Below the pieces are notes generated by a model, which searched no databases, was not told the origin of the DNA, and saw nothing but the letters and a program-made list of their open reading frames with translations. The position numbers and the translations under genes were made by a program. Below, piece after piece: positions 26,001 through 33,549 of a DNA stretch of 64,000 nucleotides. The stretch comes from CAZMGB01 sp964565775 (GTDB taxonomy: Bacteria; Chloroflexota; Dehalococcoidia; DSTF01; JALHUB01): assembly GCA_964565775.1 (NCBI GenBank), contig CAZMGB010000009.1, forward strand, positions 66,515 through 130,514. Direction: 5' to 3'. Positions within the stretch are counted from its first letter, which is position 1. Every line of letters starts with the position of its first letter.

Positions 26001-26102
26001 AAACGTAGCCGTCGAAAGGAGGCCGAGGATCAGTGTGGCGATGGCCGAGGCCACCATGACTTCGACCAGAGTGAAGCCCGCCTCGCCTGCTTTCCCTCTC
26101 AT
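23085..26102 (-). CDS. Giant modular PilW-like pilin with repeated C-terminal domains
   Basis: A 1005-residue protein about four times longer than normal PilW. Residues 1-160 are a prepilin: leader ending in GEAG, cleavage before FTLVEVMVASAIATLIL, then a pilin-like head. Beyond it are three near-identical domains of about 164 residues (182-345, 381-544, 841-1005), each opening with GDTGYLNPTA and ending with DFFL-WVPLKVYYGP. Between them are Thr-Pro-rich linkers (346-380, 545-628, 806-840) and one unrelated beta-sandwich-like domain (629-805), whose opening and closing segments resemble carbohydrate-binding or jelly-roll modules. I infer a pilus-tip adhesin held on spacer stalks. It overlaps the upstream gene by 4 nt (ATGA). 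Confidence 0.8.
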   Translation of the reverse strand: MRGKAGEAGFTLVEVMVASAIATLILGLLSTATFQFLNATGRGHDRLAVAHDYGTAFEWLNRDAQMAVSELATVLPDSVTLRWMDVVSGTTYESAYAQSGDELVRTLTVDGTPSSQTVARNLAPSGFSASKSGDLLTVSITSVEGDVTQTRTENIYMRPPRGTATAFPTQPPTATSTPTPACTPGDTGYLNPTAQAADTGGDGNGFEWYPTYAFADGGFAAGNYDGAGDRHRFYNYGVSIPAGCSVSGIEVRLDWWLDSTFGSSSMSVELSWDGGTSWTAAKTDNTETTFEHTAVLGGSTDIWGRTWSATELSNANFRVRVTSNSDSGFRDFFLEWVPLKVYYGPATPTSTPSPSPTATPTPTATATPTHTPTATATPTCTAGDTGYLNPTAQFADSGGDGNGFEWYPTYAFTDAAWFAANYDGPGDRHRFYNYGVSIPAGCSVSGIEVRLDWWLDSTFYSTSSMSVELSWNGGASWTAAKTDSTATTFEHTAVLGGSTDTWGRTWSATELSNANFRLRVTSNSDNAFRDFFLDWVPLKVYYGPARPTSTPSPTPTATPTNTSTSTPTSTPTPTPTFTPTSTPTPTFTATPTATPTFTPTPTATPTPTRTATPTNTPTSTPTSTPTPGGCPSLDAHFDSDAEGFAYSDDTFRGTGAPAYASGTYEPAGGFTGGGLEVLLGDIDNFAILGMSGGWSKQFVLAYDQTVTLDLRYRLLLAANYESDEYGQALLSIDGTLYGTGGHDYLAQLVGDGNGGFTMDTGWQSATLTPFLTAGTHTLTIGAYNNKKTFNDESTEVYFDDVVIQCGATPTPTSAATATPTATPTPTATVTPTHTPTATATCTAGDTGYLNPTADAADTGGDGDGFEENSTNAFTDGAWFAVNYDGAGDRHRFYNYGVSIPAGCSVSGIEVRLDWWLDSTFYSTSSMSVELSWNGGASWTAAKTDNIETMFEHTAVLGGSTDTWGRTWSSAELSNANFRLRVTSNSDNAFRDFFLDWVPLKVYYGP
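23088..25559 (-). repeat. Three in-frame gene-internal repeats of about 490 bp
   Basis: Copies at 25068-25559, 24471-24962 and 23088-23582 encode the three matching domains of the giant pilin. They agree over long stretches at the DNA level, for example the block encoding DRHRFYNYGVSIPAGC, while the first halves differ slightly (WYPTYAF against NSTNAF). This indicates recent duplication or gene conversion. The stretch 24219-24470 encodes an 84-residue Thr-Pro linker made of short degenerate tandem repeats. Confidence 0.85.
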
Positions 26103-26545
26103 CGGTCTACTTTGAAGCCTTCGACCGTCAGCAGCGTCTCGCCGTTCCTCGTGACGGTGACGGTGATCTTCTGGACTGCGCCATCGCCCTCTCCGATAGA
26201 CGTGGCGTCCGCCGAGACGGCGTATCCCGCCGGCGGCGTCACCGTGGGGTAGGAGGCGGGGGCCGCCAGGTATGTGTCGCTCTTGGTGTACTCGAGCTGC
26301 GAACGGGCCAGGTTCTCGGCGGTCACCTGCTCCTCCGTCGTCGCGACTCCGACCGAGCCGGTCGACATGGCGGCCAGGAAGACGACCAGCGTGACACCGA
26401 GGATGGCGACGGCCACCAGCACTTCAACGAGGCCCGCGCCTCCCTGGCCGTCGACCAGGGCTTGCCTGAGGCCCGTGAGCATCGGCTGGCGCCCCCCAAG
26501 CTTGCGGTCCCTGCCGCCCGTGTCGTCGCCTGTGTGTGCGTACAT
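26099..26545 (-). CDS. PilV-like minor pilin
   Basis: A 148-residue prepilin. The type III signal is GQGGAG followed by LVEVLVAVAILGVTLVVFLAA, with the conserved Glu at position 3 of the mature helix (L-V-E), and a small soluble domain follows. As annotated, the leader is 38 residues; ATG 26482 (MLTGLRQ) would give a more typical 17-residue leader and has a G-rich stretch upstream, so the true start may be internal. Mature pilin residue 1 is Leu instead of Phe. It lies 2 nt after pilC and overlaps the next gene by 4 nt. Confidence 0.75.
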   Translation of the reverse strand: MYAHTGDDTGGRDRKLGGRQPMLTGLRQALVDGQGGAGLVEVLVAVAILGVTLVVFLAAMSTGSVGVATTEEQVTAENLARSQLEYTKSDTYLAAPASYPTVTPPAGYAVSADATSIGEGDGAVQKITVTVTRNGETLLTVEGFKVDR

Positions 26546-26547
26546 AG

Positions 26548-27753
26548 CTAGCGAATAGACTGCATTATTCCGTACATCGGCATGATCAGAGAGACCGCGA
26601 TGAAGGCGACGACTCCACCGACACCAATGGTCAGCGCCGGCTCAATCATGGAGGTCAGCCTGTTGATGCGCTCGTCCGTCTCGCGGGCGTAGAAGTCGGC
26701 CATCGTCTCCAGATTGGCCTCCAGCGTGCCGGTCTCCTCCCCTACCTCCACCATATGGACGAGCATCGGTGGGAAAATCTTCGAGTTCCCCAACGGCTTC
26801 GAGAGACCTTCCCCCCTCAGCAGCTCCTCCCGCACCTCCTCCAACGCTTCACGGACGATCTGGTTTTGGGTCGTCTGAAGGGTCTGGTCCATCACCTCCG
26901 TAAGGGGGAGGCCGGCCTTGAAGAGGACTGCCATCGTCCCGCTGAAGCGGGAGGTGTTGCTGAGGACGGTGATGGGCCCGATGAGAGGGGCACGCAGCAG
27001 GAGATAGTCAAGCTGCCTCCGACCGAGGGGCTGTCTCATGTAGAAGGCGACGATGACGATGACCAGGATCAGCGCCACTGCCATATGGAGCTTGTAGGCG
27101 GTCGCGAAGTGGCTGAGGCCGAGGAGGATCTTCGTGGGAAGGGGCAGCTCCGCGTCGAAGTCGTCGAACAGGTTGATCAGGGGCGGTAGCGCCGCCGTGA
27201 CCAGAATGACGACGACGCCGATGGCCATGAGAATGACGAAGGTCGGGTAGGCCATCGCCCCTCGGACGCGCTTGATGATCGCCTGTTCCTTCTCCATGTG
27301 TGTCGCCAGTTCTCGAAGGACGACCTCCAGGTTCCCCGTCCGCTCACCCACCGCGATCGTGCTTCTGAAGATCGGCGGGAAGACCTGAGGGTGATCTCGC
27401 AGCGCGTCCGACAACGAGGAGCCCTGCTTGACGGCCCGAGTGAGCTCACCCAGGACGCGGCCGAACTGGCCGCGCGCCTGTCGCTGCAGCAGCTCCAGGG
27501 CGGGCACTATGGCGACACCGGACTCGATGAGGGTGGCTAGCTGCCGGGAGAAGATGATGATCTCCTGGGACTTGATGCCGAACACGGTGGGAAACAGCCG
27601 ATCGAGCCGCGGCGGCGTCCAGGTCGCACGGAGGGCGATGACCCGGTAGCCCCACTCCCAGAGGGTCTGCTCGGCCACCTCCTCCGTAGGTGCCTCAATC
27701 GACCCCTTGATCTGCTCACCGGACGGCGTGAATGCGACGTATCTGTAAGTCAA
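26548..27753 (-). CDS. pilC: Type IV pilus platform protein PilC
   Basis: A 401-residue polytopic inner-membrane protein. It has the N-terminal YRYVAFTPSGEQIKGSIEA segment and two GspF domains (about 65-190 and 270-395), each with the pattern F-x-R-Q-L-A-T/LI-x-x-G and VGERTG or VGEETG. Three transmembrane helices are at about 165-190, 220-240 and 370-395. It transmits motion from the PilB/PilT motors to pilin assembly. It follows pilB by 18 nt. Confidence 0.95.
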   Translation of the reverse strand: MTYRYVAFTPSGEQIKGSIEAPTEEVAEQTLWEWGYRVIALRATWTPPRLDRLFPTVFGIKSQEIIIFSRQLATLIESGVAIVPALELLQRQARGQFGRVLGELTRAVKQGSSLSDALRDHPQVFPPIFRSTIAVGERTGNLEVVLRELATHMEKEQAIIKRVRGAMAYPTFVILMAIGVVVILVTAALPPLINLFDDFDAELPLPTKILLGLSHFATAYKLHMAVALILVIVIVAFYMRQPLGRRQLDYLLLRAPLIGPITVLSNTSRFSGTMAVLFKAGLPLTEVMDQTLQTTQNQIVREALEEVREELLRGEGLSKPLGNSKIFPPMLVHMVEVGEETGTLEANLETMADFYARETDERINRLTSMIEPALTIGVGGVVAFIAVSLIMPMYGIMQSIR

Positions 27754-27771
27754 GCCAGCCCTCTCAATCGT

Positions 27772-29472
27772 CTATCCGATGGAGAAGATGTTCCTGATCA
27801 CCTCATGCAGCGTCGTGATGCCCTGCTGGACCTTCAGCATCCCGTCCCGCCGCATAGTCACCATGCCTTCGCCGGTGGCTTGGGCTCTGATCTCGGCTGA
27901 GCTTGCGCCTTTGAGCAGCATGCGGCGAACCTCCTCGCTCACCACAAGCACCTCGAACACCCCGATCCGGTCCCTGTAGCCCGTGTTGGCGCAGAAGTTG
28001 CAGCCTTCCCCGTAGTAGAGCCGACCCGGTCTCTCGCCCAGCTCCTCCTCATAGGCGAGTTGCTCCTCGATGGGCGCCTCCGATTGGCTTCGACAGTGGG
28101 GGCAGACGCGCCGCACCATCCGCTGAGAGACCACCCCCACCAGCGCCGATGAGATGAGAAAGGGCTCGACGCCCAGGTCGAGGAGTCGGAAGAGCACCCC
28201 CACGGCGTCGTTGGCGTGGATGGATGAAAGAACGAGATGCCCCGTGAGGGCCGCTTGGGTGGCCATCCTGGCCGTTTCCCCGTCGCGCACCTCGCCGACC
28301 AGGATCACATCCGGGTCCAGCCTCATGATGGAGCGAAGCCCGCTGGCGAAGGTGATATCCGCCCGTGGGTTGACCTGGATCTGGTTGATGTCCTCAAACA
28401 GGTACTCAACGGGGTCCTCGACCGTCACAATGTTGCGACCCGTGCGGTCCAGCCTATTGACTGAAGCGTAGAGCGTCGTCGTCTTGCCGGAGCCGGTCGG
28501 TCCTCCCACCAGGATCATCCCGAACGGCGTCCGCAGCATCTGCGAATAGCGCTCCAGCGCCTCCGCAAGGAACCCCAGCTCCCCCAGAGTGAACAGGGAC
28601 AGGGACTTGTCCAGCACCCTCAGCACCACTATCTCACCGTGAACGCTGTCGGAGGTGGCGACCCGGAAGTCCACATCCTTGCCTTCGATCTGGACAGAGA
28701 ACTGCCCGTCCTGAGGGCGCCGCCGCTCGGCGATGTTCATGCCGGCCAGCACCTTCAGCCGGGAGATGAGCGGAGGATGGACGGTCAGGGGCAAAGTCTG
28801 CACATCGTGGAGAATGCCGTCGATGCGGTAGCGGACGCGCACACAGTCCTCCCGGGGCTCCAGGTGGATGTCCGACGCCCGGTCTCGCACGGCCTGAGCG
28901 ATGAGGAGATCCACGGTCCGGACGATGGGCGTCCGGGCAACGAGGTCAGGCGCGAGCGCTTCTTCGACGGCTGGCTCATCGACCGGCGGAGCCACCTGGC
29001 TTATCTGCGCTTCAATCTCGCCGCTCGCCCGGTAGCTACGGTTGATCGCGTCGCGGATGTCGCTGGGGATACCGATAGCGGGCTGGATGGCCGTCTTGGC
29101 GCGCGCCTGCAGGTCTTCCAGGACCTGGATGTTCGCCGGGTCCGACATCACCACCACCAGCGCATCGCTCGTCACATTGATCGGTATGAGGTCGTGCTGA
29201 CGGGCATACGCCTCCGGCACCAGGTCCAGCGCTTCGGGCTGGACGGGCTGGCGCTTCAGGTCGATGATGGGAAGCTTGAGCTGGATGCTTAGCGTGCTGG
29301 CCAGGTCTTCCGCCGTCAGCAGCCGCTGCTCTACCAGGTATTCTCCCAGCCGCTTGTGGAGCCGCCTGGCCTCCTGCAGAGAGCGGTCGAGCTGGTCCGG
29401 GGCCAGCAGGCCCGACTCGACCAGCATCTCACCGAGCTTCTTCTGGGGCGGGGCGACCGTATGGGCATACAT
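27772..29472 (-). CDS. pilB: Type IV pilus extension ATPase PilB
   Basis: A 566-residue ATPase of the GspE/PilB family. N-terminal MshEN-type modules (KKLGEMLVESGLL and KRLGEYLVEQRLL) are the kind that can bind c-di-GMP. The motor part follows, with Walker A GGPTGSGKTT near residue 323, Walker B DPDVILVGEVRD and the His box. A four-cysteine zinc site is VCPHC with CNFC. ATG 29472 is supported by TTGGAGGCC just upstream. The c-di-GMP enzymes at 35401 and 41471 could influence it; that link is inferred. Confidence 0.95.
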   Translation of the reverse strand: MYAHTVAPPQKKLGEMLVESGLLAPDQLDRSLQEARRLHKRLGEYLVEQRLLTAEDLASTLSIQLKLPIIDLKRQPVQPEALDLVPEAYARQHDLIPINVTSDALVVVMSDPANIQVLEDLQARAKTAIQPAIGIPSDIRDAINRSYRASGEIEAQISQVAPPVDEPAVEEALAPDLVARTPIVRTVDLLIAQAVRDRASDIHLEPREDCVRVRYRIDGILHDVQTLPLTVHPPLISRLKVLAGMNIAERRRPQDGQFSVQIEGKDVDFRVATSDSVHGEIVVLRVLDKSLSLFTLGELGFLAEALERYSQMLRTPFGMILVGGPTGSGKTTTLYASVNRLDRTGRNIVTVEDPVEYLFEDINQIQVNPRADITFASGLRSIMRLDPDVILVGEVRDGETARMATQAALTGHLVLSSIHANDAVGVLFRLLDLGVEPFLISSALVGVVSQRMVRRVCPHCRSQSEAPIEEQLAYEEELGERPGRLYYGEGCNFCANTGYRDRIGVFEVLVVSEEVRRMLLKGASSAEIRAQATGEGMVTMRRDGMLKVQQGITTLHEVIRNIFSIG

Positions 29473-29485
29473 CGAGGCCTCCAAG

Positions 29486-29632
29486 CTAGTCCGGCGTGTC
29501 CTGCCGAGCCTGGCGCTGGGCCTCGACACGGTCGATGGCCAGGATAACGGGATAGCCCGCGGACTCGACCGGGTGGCTCACCAGCCGGAGGGTCGCGGGC
29601 TCATCCTCAACAACTAGAGTCTTTGCTGCCAT
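29486..29632 (-). pseudogene. Truncated response-regulator receiver domain (48 residues)
   Basis: A 48-codon frame starting MAAKTLVVEDEP and ending ...RQDTPD-stop. It matches the first half of a CheY-like receiver: acidic pocket E-D-E at 9-11, ATLRLV helix, GYPVILA strand, and the PD that normally precedes the phospho-acceptor strand (V-I-L-D). The TAG falls just before that strand, so the phosphorylation site is lost. It starts at ATG 29632, and pilB begins 13 nt after its stop with its own ribosome binding site. It may be a decayed regulator or a leader peptide that couples translation into pilB. Confidence 0.65.
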
Positions 29633-29750
29633 GACGGTTCCTTCCCAGCAGCATTGTCCTCCCGGCCGGCGTTGCCGGGGGAAGCCGACGCTCGCCTCGG
29701 CGGGCCAGTGGAGGAGCGGGTGCCGTCTCTGGGTACCGCTAGCCCAGCCG
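29633..29750 (-). other. Intergenic region between pilA and the receiver remnant
   Basis: 118 bases with no gene. A CCGGC-AAC-GCCGG hairpin lies within 29664-29684 on the minus-strand transcript side. It may reduce read-through from the highly expressed pilin gene into pilB, as is common after major pilin genes. No U tract and no recognised riboswitch core. Confidence 0.35.
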
Positions 29751-30125
29751 TCAGTAGCCGGTGGACTGTCGTGTCACCTGCCCTTCGGTGGTGACACTGT
29801 AGGTGCCCTTCGTGGCGGTACCCCGCATGTACTTCGGGTACAGATTGAACCCGGCCGTCCCCATGTCGGTGGTCGCGTCTGTCGCAAGGATTTCGGGGGT
29901 GAAGTTGGCCCAGCCTTCATTCGCCATCTTGGCGTCGACGGCCGTCTGCACGATATTGAGCTCGGCGTCGCTGGCCGACGTCTGGCTGCCGCTCAGCAGA
30001 CCCGTGAAGTTCGGCAGCACGATGGCGGCGAGGATGGCGAGAATCGCCACAACCATCAGCACCTCCACCAGCGTGAAGCCGGCCTCACCTCTCCCTCTCC
30101 TACGAGCATCCTCTCTGGACTCCAT
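29751..30125 (-). CDS. pilA: Type IV major pilin PilA
   Basis: A 124-residue prepilin heading the pilus operon. The leader is a basic 16-residue peptide ending in GEAG, with cleavage before F-T-L-V-E. The mature N-terminal helix is VLMVVAILAILAAIVLPNF, and a small C-terminal domain has no Cys pair, as in short Gram-positive-like or Chloroflexota pilins. ATG 30125 is chosen since AGGAGGG sits 6 nt upstream; in-frame starts further upstream would lengthen the leader to over 30 residues. Confidence 0.92.
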   Translation of the reverse strand: MESREDARRRGRGEAGFTLVEVLMVVAILAILAAIVLPNFTGLLSGSQTSASDAELNIVQTAVDAKMANEGWANFTPEILATDATTDMGTAGFNLYPKYMRGTATKGTYSVTTEGQVTRQSTGY

Positions 30126-30204
30126 TGAAGCCCTCCTCATGAATACACGCCTGCCGTCCAGGGCCGCATCAGCAATGAGAGCCGGCCCTACAGGAGGAGT
30201 ATCG

Positions 30205-30234
30205 GTATAGGCCAACGGGTTATTTACAGGTCAA
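30205..30234 (-). promoter_or_regulatory. Possible pilA promoter
   Basis: On the minus strand, TTGACC (30229-30234) is followed after 18 bp by CTATAC (30205-30210). The leader to the pilA ATG would be about 75 nt. Match to consensus is moderate. Confidence 0.4.
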
Positions 30235-30272
30235 GGGTAGACTCCGGCGCTACAACGGACGGAGTAGACCGG

Positions 30273-30292
30273 CGCGATTCCATCGAATCGCG
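30273..30292. promoter_or_regulatory. Perfect inverted repeat between divergent genes
   Basis: CGCGATTC (30273-30280) and GAATCGCG (30285-30292) with a CATC centre. It lies about 40 bp upstream of the possible pilA -35 element and on the path to the divergent MBL gene, so it could be an operator for either. Confidence 0.4.
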
Positions 30293-30458
30293 TTACATCC
30301 GGCACCGGGGGACGCGCCTCCCCTTGGCAGGAGACGCCCGAACGCGCACAATCGACAGAGGTAACGCAACCTGTGCCGCTGGCGCGGCGCCCCAGCGAGA
30401 CGCGATGAGCGATCACCCACCCCGTCCCGTATGCGGCCCGCGCGAGGGAAGGAGACCG

Positions 30459-31163
30459 ATGCGCCCACAGGAAGTGATGCCCCAGGTCTACCGGGTCGCC
30501 GCAAAGGGCGCCTCCGTGTTCCTCCTCAACGATGAGAAGGTCACGATCGTCGACGCCGGCATGCGCGGCAGCGGCCGGAGAATTCTGAGAGCCGTCAGGG
30601 AGATCGGGCGCTCGCCCGAAGACATCGCCCAGGTGATCGTCACCCACTACCACTACGACCACATCGGCGGCCTGGCGGAGCTGCGCCGGGAGACGTCCGC
30701 CCGGACGGCGGCGCACCGGGCGGAAGCGCCGTACATCTCGGGCGACATGCGGCTGCCCTTCCCCATCCGCCGCCGCGTCCTCGCCGCCGTACTCGAGCCG
30801 CTAGCGACGGCGTTCGGGTTCAGGCCGAGGCCGGTTCCAGTCGACATAATCCTCGACGACGGGGACGAGCTCCCGGTGCTGGGAGGAATGCGGGTGGTCC
30901 ACTGTCCGGGCCACACGCCGGGGCACATCGTCCTCCATTTCCCCCGCAGGGGCCTTCTCATCGTCGGCGATGCGCTCCAGGCGCCGGGCGGTCGTCCTAC
31001 GCCGCCGGCGGCCGCTGTGACGGAGGACATGGCGGCGGCGAAGAGGTCCATCGCCAGGATGGCCGAGCTTGGCGTCGAAGTGATCTGCTTCAGCCACTTC
31101 CGGCCGCTGCGGGTGGGGGCCGCGGAGCAGTTGCGAGAGCTGACGGACCGGCTCCGGGGATGA
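30459..31163 (+). CDS. MBL-fold metallo-hydrolase
   Basis: A 234-residue metallo-beta-lactamase-fold protein. The metal motif THYHYDH gives ligands His63, His65, Asp67 and His68; later ligands are in HCPGHTPGH, and the Asp of VGDAL and the His of FSHF follow. It resembles the small glyoxalase II-like or lactonase-like hydrolases, and no substrate can be assigned. ATG 30459 follows GAGGGAAGGAG at good spacing. It converges on the DedA gene with only 2 nt between stops. Confidence 0.85.
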   Translation: MRPQEVMPQVYRVAAKGASVFLLNDEKVTIVDAGMRGSGRRILRAVREIGRSPEDIAQVIVTHYHYDHIGGLAELRRETSARTAAHRAEAPYISGDMRLPFPIRRRVLAAVLEPLATAFGFRPRPVPVDIILDDGDELPVLGGMRVVHCPGHTPGHIVLHFPRRGLLIVGDALQAPGGRPTPPAAAVTEDMAAAKRSIARMAELGVEVICFSHFRPLRVGAAEQLRELTDRLRG

Positions 31164-31165
31164 GC

Positions 31166-31867
31166 CTAGGCCTCAGGCTCCCCAGGGTCGTCGCTGAGGA
31201 AGGGGAGGGGCACCGGCTCTGCACCCGTGTCCCGCGAGGGCTTCGTCTCGAACAGGCGCCGGCTGGAGCGGAGGACCAGAAGCACCCACACCACAAACAC
31301 CGCGAAGAGAAGCCACTCAAAGACGCGGAAGCGCTCGTTGGCGGGGTCCAGCGTCACGCCGAGAGTGCCGAGGACGTATCCCGCCACCACATGGGAGGAG
31401 ACCCAGAGAGCTGCACCTGTGTAGTCGATAGGAGCCCAGCGGCGCACGCGCATGCGCAGCAGCCCTGCCGCCGCCGGCCCGACCAGTCGCGAGTAGCCGG
31501 CGAAGTGGTAGAAGAGGACGAACCAGGCGCTCCAGCGCATGATCGGTCCCCTTATCTTCTCGCTCCAGCGGCCGAACGAGCGATTCTGGAAGATGCGGTG
31601 CCAGCCGACGCGCCCCACGGTGTAGCTAATCGTATCGCCGACGATGGTGCCGGCCACGCCCACGGCGATCGCTACCGGCAGCGAGACGATGCCCTCATGA
31701 GCGAAGAGACCTGCCGCCAGAAGAACGACCGCTCCCGGGACGATGAGGCCCAGAAGGAGCGTGTTCTCCAGGAGCGTGCCCAAGAACACCACCCAGTAGC
31801 CGTAGGACTCAAAGAGGTCCCGCAGGGCATGGGCTATCGTCTCGGCAAGCTGGTCGAAAACGAACAC
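31166..31867 (-). CDS. DedA family membrane protein
   Basis: A 233-residue membrane protein of the DedA/SNARE-associated (VTT) family. It shows LLENTLLLGLIVPGAVVLLAAG near the start, the G-x-x-x-GD-x-x-x-Y-x-x-GR motif (GTIVGDTISYTVGRVGW), and FYHFAGYSRLVGPAAAGLLRM, followed by C-terminal helices. DedA proteins act in lipid flipping and envelope homeostasis. The start is GTG with GAGGAAGAC upstream. Confidence 0.88.
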   Translation of the reverse strand: MFVFDQLAETIAHALRDLFESYGYWVVFLGTLLENTLLLGLIVPGAVVLLAAGLFAHEGIVSLPVAIAVGVAGTIVGDTISYTVGRVGWHRIFQNRSFGRWSEKIRGPIMRWSAWFVLFYHFAGYSRLVGPAAAGLLRMRVRRWAPIDYTGAALWVSSHVVAGYVLGTLGVTLDPANERFRVFEWLLFAVFVVWVLLVLRSSRRLFETKPSRDTGAEPVPLPFLSDDPGEPEA

Positions 31868-32063
31868 CGTCTTCCTCGCGTGCCATCAATTCTAGCACGC
31901 ACGGGCGTCCCGGTCTGTGCCGACCTCAACCGCACCCGCGCGAAGGGCTGGGCTTCCTCGCGGCGGCTTCTTCTGCTAGCGTGATGGGGCGTTAGGGAGG
32001 CCTCGCTCACGACCGCCGAGAGAGGCCGGTGGCCCTGAACGAATCCTGGACGGGGGTGACAAG

Positions 32064-32480
32064 TTGCGATTGACCCAGACGAAGATCTCCGTGCCCACCG
32101 CAAAGGCTGGTGAGTTCGTTGATCTCACCGAGAAGCTGGCGCGGGAGGTGGGGGCTGTCGGCGTGCGCGAGGGCGTGGCTCTGCTGCGTAGCCGGCACAC
32201 GACCGCCGCCATTACTTGCATGGAGGGCGACCCCACGATCCACGAGGATAGCCGCGACCTCCTGCGGGAGTTGATTCCGCCTTCGCGCCACTACCGGCAC
32301 TCGTACGAAGGCGCGCAGAACGCTATCGCCCACCTGGCGACGATGATGCTCTTCGGGGAGTCGACGTGGGTGCCGATCCGTGGCGGCCGGCCCGACCTGG
32401 GGACGTGGCAGCGCCTCTTTCTGGTTGAGCTGTGCGAGGCGCGGACGCGAACAGTCGACGTGGTCATCCTGGGTGACTGA
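32064..32480 (+). CDS. YjbQ / UPF0047 family protein, copy 1
   Basis: A 138-residue YjbQ protein. Family hallmarks are SRHTTAAITCMEGDP, a His cluster RHYRHSYEGAQNAIAHL, and PIRGGRPDLGTWQRLFLVELCEARTRTV. Some members have a weak thiamine-phosphate synthase activity, but the physiological role is uncertain. Translation seems to start at TTG 32064 after GGGGG. Its 3' end overlaps the convergent mobB gene by 17 nt. A more distant paralogue is at 46219-46632. Confidence 0.85.
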   Translation: MRLTQTKISVPTAKAGEFVDLTEKLAREVGAVGVREGVALLRSRHTTAAITCMEGDPTIHEDSRDLLRELIPPSRHYRHSYEGAQNAIAHLATMMLFGESTWVPIRGGRPDLGTWQRLFLVELCEARTRTVDVVILGD

Positions 32481-33024
32481 GGCGGGCGAACGCCTCCAGC
32501 AGCTCTACCAGGCCGTCGACGTCGTTGGGGCTGAAGCGGCGCACCCCTGGCGGCGAGGCATCGGAGTCAGAGACGACGGCCAGGTACTCTCCCGCTGCCA
32601 GCGCCTTGGGCAGTCGCTTCTTCCCGACCACCAGGATCTTCGCGCCCTCTTCCGCCTTGAACCCCTCGGCCAGGACCAGGTCGACGCGGCCCTCCAGCGA
32701 CCGCACGAGGTTCTCCAGACCTGGCTGTCGCTCCGTCCGCTCGAACGTGGCGAGCCGGTCCGGCGCGGCCACCGTCACGATGTCGGCGCCCGCCGCCGCG
32801 AACCGCCAGGAGTCCTTGCCCGGCCGGTCCAGCTCCACATGGTGATGGGTGTGCTTGATGGCCGCTATGCGATGGCCTCGCTCCTTGAGGCGGCGGATCA
32901 CCTTCTCCAGCAGCGTCGTTTTGCCGGAGCCGGAGGCGCCGATGAAGTGGACGAGAGGGGTCGTGGGGCGGCTCTCTGCGGAGGACACGGTCAACCGGTA
33001 GCGCCGGGGCGGAAGAGGTCCCAT
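32464..33024 (-). CDS. mobB: Molybdopterin-guanine dinucleotide biosynthesis protein MobB
   Basis: A 186-residue GTP-binding P-loop protein. The P-loop is GASGSGKTTLLEKVI; MobB-typical KHTHHHVELDRPGKDSWRFAAAGAD and LVLAEGFK follow. It assists attachment of GMP to molybdopterin for molybdo- or tungsto-enzymes. The last residues overlap the opposing YjbQ gene, and the first 34 nt overlap the upstream hypothetical gene in another frame. Confidence 0.9.
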   Translation of the reverse strand: MGPLPPRRYRLTVSSAESRPTTPLVHFIGASGSGKTTLLEKVIRRLKERGHRIAAIKHTHHHVELDRPGKDSWRFAAAGADIVTVAAPDRLATFERTERQPGLENLVRSLEGRVDLVLAEGFKAEEGAKILVVGKKRLPKALAAGEYLAVVSDSDASPPGVRRFSPNDVDGLVELLEAFARLSHPG

Positions 33025-33488
33025 CGCTTGCCCGCCTGCCGGCGAAGGAGGGCATAGGCCTCGTCCCGGATCGGCTGCAGGGACTCACGCCCCCGCTGTT
33101 CCCCCACGTCCTCGCAGGCGGCCAGGAGGCGCGTCAGCAGGGCACGCAGGTCGCCGTTGCGGGCCCCAAGGGCGGAGATGGTATAGGGCTCGCCGTCGGC
33201 CTCCTTCGCCTTCCCCTTCAGATCGGGAGCGAGATCGGCAAGCGGCGTGCTCGCCTCGCGGCCGAGACCATCGACGGCCTGTGCGGCACGTCCGAAGAGG
33301 TTTCGGAGGTTCCTGTTCTCGTCGAGAAGGTCCTGCACGCCCCCGTCGAGTTCCAGGGCCAGCACACCCAGGACGAGAAGCGCCATCTGGGTCTGCCACT
33401 GGGCATACGCAGACGTGAGCTCCGGCAGGACATCGGCCATGAGCGTGGCCTGAAGCCCCTGGATAAGCTCTATGTGGCTCGGTCGCAT
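32991..33488 (-). CDS. Conserved-looking hypothetical protein beside phosphotransferase
   Basis: A 165-residue, probably all-helical, soluble protein not recognised. Features: a long N-terminal amphipathic helix (IELIQGLQATLMADVLPELTS), a hydrophobic segment (MALLVLGVLALEL), a likely coiled coil (DLLDENRNLRNLFGRAAQAVDGL) and a C-terminal RRQAGKRWDLFRP. It lies 61 nt after the phosphotransferase gene and overlaps mobB, so co-expression with both is likely. A role as partner of the phosphotransferase is a guess from position. Confidence 0.65.
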   Translation of the reverse strand: MRPSHIELIQGLQATLMADVLPELTSAYAQWQTQMALLVLGVLALELDGGVQDLLDENRNLRNLFGRAAQAVDGLGREASTPLADLAPDLKGKAKEADGEPYTISALGARNGDLRALLTRLLAACEDVGEQRGRESLQPIRDEAYALLRRQAGKRWDLFRPGATG

Positions 33489-33549
33489 CTCAGTATCTCT
33501 CCCGAAGGACTAGCTGCCGGGATCGTCCCGCTCGGCGGGAAGGACGGTC

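Larger units (their letters stand above)
30126..30458. other. Divergent intergenic region, pil operon and MBL hydrolase
   Basis: 333 bases between the divergent pilA and MBL genes. It contains a possible minus-strand promoter (30205-30234) and a perfect 8-bp inverted repeat at 30273-30292. No additional gene is convincing. Confidence 0.5.

Noticed and set aside
26520..29472. Shared MYAHT start of the pilV-like and pilB proteins as a common signal
   Set aside because: Five residues only, and the pilV-like gene probably starts at the internal ATG 26482, so the match is likely chance.
29633..30240. Possible c-di-GMP riboswitch ahead of pilus genes
   Set aside because: I looked for the GEMM-I core and for a plausible aptamer fold in the pilA and pilB leaders and found none; only simple hairpins are present.
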